Assembly (NCBI RefSeq): GCF_026151205.1
Contig: NC_087084.1
Location: forward strand, 5,759,538-5,823,537
Length of the DNA stretch: 64,000 bases
Direction of reading: 5' to 3'
DNA from: Bolinopsis microptera
Taxonomy: Eukaryota; Ctenophora; Tentaculata; Lobata; Bolinopsidae
Position numbers and translations under genes: made by a program. Positions 48,101 to 59,233 of this stretch are shown here, in pieces. Under the pieces are notes generated by a model. The model had not been told where the DNA came from. It worked only from the letters and a program-made list of their open reading frames with translations, and did no database searches. The number at the start of each line of letters is the position of its first letter. Within the stretch, counting starts at the first letter, position 1.

Positions 48101-49152
48101 CATCTTGTGATTATAACTTGGATAACCTTACCTCCTGTGAACATAGTCTAGATGTATTTCTCACCTGCTGTGGAGGTATGTTTTTTTGAGAAATTAAAAA
48201 AATAAAATAAAATAAACATTAAAATATATCACAGAGATTCTGCATTGTCATAAACTATAGCAGTTAAAATCTTTAATTAGGTAATGATAACCATTAATTT
48301 TAAGAGAGCGTTACGAACATCGAGGGCAGGAGTTCTTTGACCATTGGATGTCTTTCCTACGATGAAAACCATCGAAATAACTACACATGCCTCGTGGAAT
48401 ACCCTGATATTGAATTATCACTACAGTCTTATCCGGCGTCCGTCTATGTTAAAGGTTTACTATGTGAAAATTACGTCTGTTCTTATTTTATACCTGTAGC
48501 ATTCTCAGAAAAATAACGTATAATTCAAAGGTGGTTAATTCCACTCAACATCTCTTAAATGACAGATTTCCAGACAACAAATACAAAATGATAAAAAATA
48601 TTCTTATTTTTTTTCAATAAAGCCTCTCACTAAGCTTTTTCATCACAGGATTTGTTGAATCAGACCCAGAGATTCACAACAAGCAAGCTGGTGAAAACGT
48701 AACGTTAACTTGTTTATACGTGACTACAGGCAATGTATCTGTGTCGTGGACAAAGGTAAATATAATTGATAGAATGTAAATGTCTAACGCTTTTTCCCGT
48801 CCAAAGATTGTGCATGTGCACTGTGCAGTAGTGTGTAGTGTTTATTAAAGAATTTAAAAAGCCCTTATAATACTTTAATATCACTAGCAGGAACCCGTCG
48901 CGTTTTTGACACTTATACTTGGGGTCAAAATTTTGGGCTCTAAAATTTTTATTCCTTGGCCCATTTTTATTTTTTCATGCTGATTTGGAGGCCATTAAAG
49001 CATTTGACCCAGCCAAAAAAGTTTCAGTTGTATATATTGTATGGTTTTTGCGGAAAGTCGCGTTAAAGTTGATGCCGTGGTGTCACTGTCAGTAAAATGG
49101 TGCGGATAAACACATATACATATATATATTATATCACCTTAATAACACAAGA

Positions 49153-49225
<73 letters not shown>

Positions 49226-52200
49226 TGATGATCGTCTGTGTGTCCGTGTGTAATTTCCGGTCGGTTATATCAAAAAAACGGTAAGAGTTACGGGACTGGT
49301 TTTTTCGGTATAGTGTCGACAAAACTCTGACGAAGCCCATAAGCAATTTTTTTAAAATCGGTCGGTGGTAAGTGGTTTAATTGATGGTTTTGTACCAAAA
49401 ATGTGACATAAAATAGCTTGAGCAGAACGGCAAGAGTTACGGGGCTTGCTCTCTCTCTCTCTCTCTCATTACTGTATTATATGTAGCGTCATAATTGGGT
49501 TAGCCCAGGAAGATTCGCTGTAATGTTATACCATAAGCTTATTAGGGGAGGGGGGACTGTTAGTGTTTGAGGTCTGTTTGGACTGCAGAGAGAGAGTTCA
49601 TACGACAATGTAATGTTATGCCTGTTTTCAAATATAATAGGCGGGTGTGGTGCGGAGTTAACAAGGGTTAATTTCTATAACGATTTAAATAAAAATGGAA
49701 AGCGGTTCAAGACTTACTGGGTGGCGCTCAGCCTGTCATTCCGCCAAATCTTTATGAACATAATAGCCTGGAGTCCCCAGGTAATTCAAGACGGGAGTGA
49801 TGAGGTGTAATAGTCGGTGTGCAGACCTTATGAATATGATCATGGAATGTGGTGCCTAATGGCTAATAATGACTTAATTATTCACGAGAAAGAACTGATT
49901 ATGAGATTATTGTTTAAAATGCTTTTGGGTCACCTAATGCGGGTTTTGACTCAGCGGGTAATTACTCATACCCTTTTTAACTGCGGCAGTAAAATCCCGG
50001 CCGAAAGCCGGGTTACACTAGTATATAATATATATACATAATTGTGGGTGGCGTCGTCTGCTGAAGAAGGAGGAACCACAGGGTCCTTTGGTTCAATCCC
50101 CCTTCTCTGTCACTGTGGAGACCAATGATGGAAGGAAATTCTTCAATCTGTTGGAGAAACACTTCCCTCGGGACAATCCACTACACAAGATCTTGAACCG
50201 GAACAGTGTAAAAGTCTCATACAGCTTTATTAAAAATATGGAATGCCTCATAAAATCCCTGAACAAGCAGTTGATTCGTCAGCACCAGGAAACCCAGGAA
50301 CCCACCACACGGCACTCGGCAGTGCTACTGCCGCTCCAGGAACTCCTGCCCACTAGACGGAAAGTGTTTATCGAAGTCTGTGGTATACATGGCGACCCTC
50401 CGTACGGAAAATGAGAAGCACCACTACATCGGAATGACGGAACGCACATTCAAGGAACGGTACAACGGGCACACGTCATCATTTCGCCTGGAGTGGTACC
50501 GAAATAGAACCAAACTGTCGGAGAATATCTGGTCCTTCAAAGACCGTGAGTTAGAATTCATATCAGGATCGAATGGACAATAATCAGACGTGGACACGGA
50601 TACAGAGCCGGCCAGAACAGCTGCGATCTGTGCACGTCTGAGAAATTGGAAATCTTACTTCGATCCTCTGGACCTCTGAGCCACACTTAACTCCAGGATG
50701 GAAATCCTTACAAAATGCCGCCAAAAACGGAAATCGGGAAATTCCTTTTATAATCTAATGACTCATATATGAATATCTAACCCCTAGTATTGTTTCACGA
50801 GTGAATGTTTATGTTAACTTTTAGCTTTGTAATTTTAATTTTAGTTCCTATACCTCAGTTGTCACTGATGATATCATGGTTTTGTATCATAATTGAAACA
50901 TTTGTCTGACTCAACCGGTCGTTTCATTTTGTATATATATATTATTAGTCAGCCACAACTATCAGTAAAACAACGCCTTGACTTCAAATGTCGGTAAAAT
51001 GTACCTTTACAGTCATCCTGATATAAAGACATGTTAGTAAATTTATTCAAAATATCAATCCATCAATCAATCAAATAAATGAAATTTAAAATTTAGAAAT
51101 TTATGTAACTCAGCAATTCAAATTATGGTGGGTGGAAATCCCAAATGAGTGGTAGAGGTGAGAAAATAAAATAAGCAAGAAAAAATCATCTTTCTTCTCT
51201 AACATTCATCCCTTCAAAGTGTTTTAAAGTTTTAAGCTGGTTTTGCCAAAAGTTCTCCCTTTGTTTACATATACTTAGTCTATCCTGGGCACATTGCTCA
51301 AAATTCCCAACGTCAACTTGCTCTATAATAGAAACATTAATGTCCTTACTTAAAGTACTGGTAAAAAACTTAGTGGTAGTACGGTCAAGATTGTGCAAAC
51401 CTCATTATCTATAAAATGGCAGGAAAGTTCACAAGTCCTTAATTGAGTTTTAATGTGGGATTTATATATATATATATATATATCGTCTCGCTTTATATAT
51501 AGTAAAATGGAGCTACACCAGGTTTAAGGACTTCCATCTCATTACATAATATTCATCATTAAATAAATATAATAGATTTGTAGTGCTGTAATTAGTTTGA
51601 GTTTGCTAATTAATGTATGTTAACAAATTTTAGGGTTCTGAAAGTCTGTTCACCGGACTAACGACGTATCTCGGTGATGGTGTGACCCAGGGAGCTTTGG
51701 TGTTATCTAATCTGTCCGTGACAGACTCTGGATTGTATAGTTGTTTTGCAGAGGAAGAAGGAAGAGAATCATATGTTGCAGTTACTCTCAATGTGTTTGG
51801 TTGGTTCAAAAACATGTGTTAATAAAACAAAATTAGATAAAACAAAATTGTATTTTATACCCACAATCAATTTATATTTAGTCAACAAATTTAAAGTCAA
51901 ATTAACCATTTGTTGTTATTCCTTATCGGAATTTATTTATTATATCTAGTAGCTCTGGTGTTCAGCAATAAAATTTACATTGCATTTACATAACTATTTT
52001 GAAATTTTGTATTTATTAACAGGATATTGTTCTTTTTAAAAATTACAGCTAAATCTGTATATTGAAATATGCATATCAGATCTGTTTAAATTTTCATATG
52101 GAATAATAACTTACCTAATAATGAAACAAATGCCTCTTGCAATATATGTGTACCAATTGGCATTTGCTCCATATATAAGGAGTAGACGCTACAACATGTG

Positions 52201-55200
52201 GAATAAAACCACTATAATGTATAAAAGTATAAACAATTATCTTGAAAATCAGGATTTTATCTTTTTTTTATAATTGCTATTTCCATCAGGCATTATATCT
52301 TCTCCTGTCAATTCTATTGGATACTCTGGGGATAAACTAACACTTCTTTGCGAAGCCAGTTACTTTCCAAATATTCCAATGACTATTCATGTTTGGAAGG
52401 CTGAAGCTGGCAGCAACTTTTCTAAATCAGGTATCCTACAATATTGAGAGTTATTTTTGAAAAAAATTTGTTACTCAAGGAAAATTTTGTATTCTTAAGA
52501 AAACTTAGTTATTGAAAAAAAGTGAGTTTTTATAGATCCGATTTTCTTTGTTAGGAGCTGTGGTCAAGATTACCACTATTAGATAGAGCATTACAGCTTC
52601 GTGCTTACCCCGGTAATATTTTTAATGTGAAGCGTATTCGTGTAGGAAAGAAGGATGTATGTTCACCTTTATTACCGTTATATCAACCGACGAAGAAACA
52701 TATACGTTATCAACAGAGCGGATTATACCGTTTTTGATAAAATGCCTTTATTTGCTTGATAAACTTTCAAGTCCTGGTATATCCACAGATATGTTCAATA
52801 AGCTATGTATAAAAGAAAACTACGATTTCATGGGAGCTGACATAATAATGGTAAATGACGTGGACTCTTTTATGGACTGTATAGCTCTGTGCTTTGACCA
52901 GGCTGGCTGTGTCTCAGTCACCCACCAACCAGCCACCTCCAGATGCTGGCTCAAACACACGGAGTTTGGTGATAACCCTCAGGACATGGACGGGGTCAAC
53001 AGCAGTAATCTCAAATGTTGGCCAGGTAATTTGTTGATTAGTTACGTAATTTCTTTATAATCGGAATATTTGTTGACTGCACCTTTTATTACTACTAGCA
53101 GGAACCCGTCTAACCTAAAGTGGTGTCAAGATTCGACAGACTAAAATAACTATTACCTATTTAATTCGCGTTTTTGACACCGAATTTGTCAATTTATGGG
53201 CACTAATATTCTTATTCCTTGTCCAATTTTTTTAATTTTTTCATGCTGATTTGAAGGCCATTAAAGCATTTGAACCAGTCAAAAAAGTTTAGGTTGTATA
53301 TCTTTTACGGTTTTTTGCAGAAAGTCGTGCTAAAGTTGATGCCATGCCCATATTGGTGTCACTGTCAGTAAAATGTTACAGATAAACATATACATATACA
53401 TATACGTACATACATACATGTTACATGGTAAGGTCTCCTCCTAGTCGTTGGAGTGGCCTGCATCACACACATCGCGTTGGCGGCGTAACATATGTCTCCA
53501 CTGTACTCGGTTGGTAGCCAAAGCTTCTGTTGTGTCGTTGTCAATGTTTTCAACACCTGTAAACTTAGCAGCATCTTCGAGTACGCAGGACTTCCAGTTC
53601 TTACGGGGTCTGCCCCTTGACTTCTTTCCATAATTTGGCTTCCAGTTCAACAGAAACCTCGGTAGTCTAGAGTCTGGCATTCTAACTACATGTCCATACC
53701 AACGTAGCCTGGCAGCACTGATGAAAGTCTCAACTGACTTGATGCCAGCCCTCCTAAGAACTTCGTCGTTGGTCACATGAAAGAACCATTTAATCCTAAG
53801 GATCCTTCTCAAGGAGGTTTGATGGAAAACCTCGAAGCGTTTCATCTGCTTTTTGGTGGTGTTCCAGACTTAAGCTCCATACAACAAGATGGTGAGGACA
53901 GCAGCCCTATAGATCCTGATCTTGGTTGGAGTCTTTATAGTTCTGCTATTCCAAATGTTCCAGAGCTGATGAAAGGCGCCATTAGCCTTCTGAATACGGA
54001 CATCCAGGTCTCTGTTGATTGTCCCATCCCCACTGATAGTTGCACCCAGGTAGCCAAAGTTGATAACCTGCTCGACGGGTTCACCCTCAACCGACAGCTC
54101 AATACAATCATCCTTGATGAAAGGTCGCTGGGAGGCGCACTTACTTACAGCTATGCATTGGGTCTTCTTTGCATTTATTCTGAGCCCAGCGTAGGAGCTG
54201 TAATGAACTAATAGATCAGTTGATTCCTGTAGGCCCTCCCCTGAGTTGTCCATAATAGCCATGTCATCAGCATAATCGGTGTCCAGAATGACCTTTTCCT
54301 CGACCGTCTTCATCTCTTTCTGCAGCACTGCGCCTTGACTGATGATCTTGTTGGTCTCAGCCAGAAATGCAGAAAAGTTTAGGCAGAAATTAAAGACAGG
54401 AGGTGCTTGAATGTCACCCTGACCTGTGCCTGAGTTAACATCAAACCAGTCTGTCAGCTCCCCATTAACCCTCACGGCACTCATGGTACCCCCAAAAAAA
54501 GACTGAAATATTCTGACATATTTTTCAGGCAGCCCATAGTGTCTCATACTGCACCAAATAAAGTCCCTTCTGATAGAATCGAACGCTGCCTTGAAATCCA
54601 CAAAATTAATGTAAAGAGGAATGTTAAACTCAAGACAGTTATGAATAATAGTTCGGAGAGAATAAATCTGATCAATACATGAGCGGTTTTGTCTAAATCC
54701 GCACTGGTTCTCCCTGAGGAGACACTCCATACCAGCATGTAACCGCTTATATGTATATATACAATATACATCCATATATATCGTCTCGCTTTATATATAG
54801 TAAGATATATATCTTCTCGCTTTATATATAGTTAGATCATAGAAATTGAAATTGGCCACAATTGAAAAGTAGCCATATCCTGAAAAAACTTTCAACGGGT
54901 TTTGATAGTTGGCTTGGACCGTAAACGGACACACTATATTTTAATGGACATTTATAAAATTAACGGTAGGGCCTCCAGACACAGAAACAGCAGTTATAGA
55001 ATCAACCGAAAACGATGACGCTGCCAACGGTTTGTTTAAATTATTCAGTTAAAGTATATTCTCTTGAGACCAGTCCTTTCCTCAAATGAATTAAATAAGA
55101 TTCGTTGCAGTGCAATCTTGCCGCTCGTCACAGCTGGTGCTGTAAAACCCCATTTTACTGCGGCTGTTTCCTTTCTCTAAGGCTTGAATTTCGCAGTATA

Positions 55201-58200
55201 TTGTGAGTTTACAGCACATTCATAACCACTAACCAATGCATTCAATGATCAATCTCTGCCATGAAAAATATCTAAAGCATGCTGGTTTATATACATTTGA
55301 ACGTGCACAATATTTAAAGCATGCTGGTTTGTATAAATTTGAACGTGCACAAAATCTAATGCATACTGGTTTGTATACATTTGAACGTGCACAATATCTA
55401 AAGCATGCTGGTTTGTATACATTTGAACGTGCACAATATCTAAAGCAATAAAGCATACTGGTTTTTAAACAATTGAACGTGCACAATATCTAAAGCATGC
55501 TGATTTGTATACATTTGAACGTACACAATATCTAAAGCATACTGGTTTGTAAACAATTGAACGTGCACAATATCTAAAGCATGCTGGTTTGTATATATTT
55601 GAACGTGCACAATATCTAAAGCATACTGGTTTGTATACATTTGAACGTACACACATGGTTTCAGACACGTTTTCACTTGTTGATATCGAAGGCGGAGCAG
55701 CTGCGGCCGGAGAACATGGTTTGTTGCTGTACCAAAATAAAGGTACTGTTTGTGCGGGTCCTCACTTTGATGGCACCGCTGCAAATGCAATTTGCAAAGA
55801 AATGGGGTATTACAGTGCCAAGAGGTGGGAAGTGGGAGATTACTTGCAGGGGAGCCTGAACATTTCACTTGCTAGTGTGAATTGTGAGAATGATACGTGG
55901 GAGTCCTGTGATTACTCAGAGACAATCCCTTCCTCCTGTCACCATGGTCAAGACGTGTTTCTAACCTGTTGTGGAGGTAGATAAATATATTAATGAGTAA
56001 ATAAAATTAAGTTTTTTACAGCACAATTATAATCGTAAGTATGAATTTCTAGCCCCAGATATGAAATATGATGAAACGAGATCTTCCACATATCAAAATT
56101 GCAGATTGAGATAATTCATAAGAAATGCCAAGTATCATGGTGCTAATATTGAATTGGAGGTCTGCATGAAAATACTCTATCCATTCATTAGACATAACAA
56201 ATAATGGTATGCAATTATTTCAAAGACCGAAACTAATAATACAACTTTTTTTTAGATTCCATGGTGTCAACCACAGAGGGTAAAGCCACTCTGACTATCG
56301 GATGTCTTTCTTATGACAGAAACAATGAAGACAAGTACAAATGTTTTGTTGACTACTCAGATGAAGGTATAACTCTTCAGTCGCGTGATGCAGCGCTTAT
56401 TCATGTAAAAGGTTGGTTATACATACCTTGGATTAATTTTTTGATTGGATTAGTGGTGTTCCTAAAACTGGTACATACTTTATAACCTGGAGGGGTTGTC
56501 TAAAATATATAAGTGATACGAAAAGTTTATTAAGCAGGATCAGCGTTCAAATTACTTTTAACTTGTGTAAATCGTATTCCGCATTATAACCTAACTATTT
56601 ATCCCCCAAAGGATTTCTTGGATTCAACTCAGTGGTGCACAAAGTAATTGCTGGTGACGAACTTTCTATCTCTTGTACTTACATGACAACAAAGAATGTA
56701 TCTGTTGCCTGGAAAAAGGTTATTTTTTATAAATAACCGAACGTTTGAGGGAACCCCCTTAATCTTTTCTTTGAATAGACATTTAGGAACACTTTTTTAT
56801 CAATAACTTGGCTTTGTACAAGAAACATGCTTCATCCTTTAATCTGTAAAATTACATAAAATAGATTTTTTAGGGCCTGTCGTGATATCATGGATCGCTT
56901 AGGTTCCACCAGGATCTGGTAGTCCTCATAATTCTGCGGCCTCTATGTGTCGTCATCTCGCACAACTCCGAAAAACCGTTGTGAGTTTGGCATGTGAAAT
57001 TTGCAGCCCTCCAGACATCGATTGGGTTAACGAGTTGTCGTACGTCACCTCAAGATCGGGTGACAGGGGGCTGAACAGGCCAGAACCCAATTGATTGGGT
57101 CTGAGGTCACGTGATTATGAGCCTGAGGTCACGTGACTATGACGTCACCAGAGCTCGTTCTCCGTTTCCCGCTCTTTGGACCAGGTGAGCTTGCATGCTT
57201 GTGAAAGTGGGTGTAAGTACAGCTGTACTGTAGTTACATCCAATTACCCCTAATAGAATGAAGATTTATTTTCTGACAGAAAGCTAGAAATTTACCAAAA
57301 TATCGACTTAGTTCAAAATTTATTTTGATGACCACTCCTGACCTAAAATTGCACGAGAAATCGATTAAACTTGGTTTCAGAACTCAACAATGCTTCCTTA
57401 TGCCTTAAAATCCATTTTTATCGATACAATAAACATTTTGATCCTGTGGATTAATTAGTAACAGGTAACAAATGCACAAAAAAAACCATCGCACTTACAT
57501 TGCATTCTTAACGGGTCGATTTCGAGTGACCAATAATCGTCGTGATGATATTTATACGTCATGCGTTCCTGATCATCATCAGCAATCAAGAGACAGGAGC
57601 GGCGATTGCTTTAAATCAACGGTTTACGTTATTTTTGTGAATTCGACCCCTGTTTTTAACGGTTATCACACTTTGTCATTGAATGTATTGAGGATAGCTT
57701 TACAAATAAGAGGACCAGTAAATAAAATTGTCACAAGTGTTTCTCTCATTCACTTTCGATAAGACACAATGAAAATTCTTACTTAACCATAAGATTCGGA
57801 ATTTTTCAACATTTGAAGAATATCGGCATTTTATAAAATGTAAGTTCAATTTTTACAAAAAATCAACGAATCGTATGGTCGACAGGTTCAAGTCTACTAG
57901 CAGGAACCCGTCTAACCCATTTTGACAGGTCACGGGACCACCACGAATTGAATTATAAAGATCTATCCAAATTCCACGAAGACTACGGACCAAGTTTAAA
58001 TACTTCATTATAGTTGGATTCGGGAAGCAGTTCAATTGTGCTTTGCACGGAACAACTTATATCACGAGACCGCCATTTCTGTTGAACCGAGAGATTGCAA
58101 ATCAAACTAGTTTCAATTTCAGATCACCTTTTATGTGTTCATTTGTGGTGGACTGGTCAGTATACAAACGTGGCACGTGCGGGCATATTTCTCAGTTTGA

Positions 58201-59185
58201 GTTACGAATTGCTTCATGCCTGAGTTAAGTAATTCTTTGTGGTCGACTTGCTTTCGATTAAAACTTCATTAAATGAAATCGCTTTACTTGCTGGACAACA
58301 AACGCAGCCACGTCGTAATTCTCCCAATAACTGCTGTGTAGAAGAGCTGGCAGGATGAGAGAAGGAAAAGAGCGCATAGCTTCAGGATAGCTTTACAAAT
58401 AAGAGGACCAGTAAATAAAATTGTCACAAGTGTTTCTCTCATTCACTTTCGATAAGACACAATGAAAATTCTTACTTAACCATACGATTCGGAATTTTTC
58501 AACCGTTGAAGAATATCGGGCATTTTTCAGAATTTGACCGCCAAATTTTGTTAAAGGCCTAACTTAAAATTCTAATACAAAACTTAAGGTCATGAGGCGA
58601 TTCTACGTCGATTCTGAAAATTTCATGAAAAACTATTGAAACCCTATTGAGTTCTATTGTTTTGAGCGAAGTCAGTTTTGCAAATATCGCGAACTGATAT
58701 ATGGGCGATTTTGTTCATTTTTTGCAACTATTTGAACACAGAATCCACAGTTAGGTAGATATTGAGCTGATAATCATAGAGAATGTGTAGTATAGGCTTA
58801 CCTTCCATATAAAGTTGGTTTCATTCAAAAATATTGATATTTGACCAATTTATGGGCAAAAATCGATCAAATTTGGTGCGTATGCCCAAATATGGTCATA
58901 TGGTTTTTGGCTCATAACTCAGTCATTTTTTGTCCAATCTTGATGAAAATTCATATACGAGTTCAGGGGACCACTAGTTACAAAAAGAGCACCTAAAATT
59001 TGGGTTTTGGGCATGTTCAGGGTATTTGGCTAAATTGGGCCTGATTTGGACCAAATATGGGCGTGGCTGCCCCGCGGGCACCGTTTGGCGGTTGGGGTCC
59101 GGGACCCCCTCAAAAGTTCGGTCACCGGTCCTAGTTTGTTGGTTAACTGCTATCTCGAAACTAAGTTTCACAAAAAAATCAGGAG

Positions 59186-59233
<48 letters not shown>

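Noticed and set aside
49134-49346. His/Thr-repeat open frame
   Set aside because: Translation of the (GT)n microsatellite.
50080-50095. GGTTCAATCCC, a tRNA/SINE B-box-like string
   Set aside because: It lies in PLE coding sequence, has no proper A box or cloverleaf around it, and is best explained by chance.
57472-57762. 96-codon frame inside the MULE-like element
   Set aside because: No transposase or other domain is recognisable, and part of it is repeated in the same element at 58385-58515 without an open frame.
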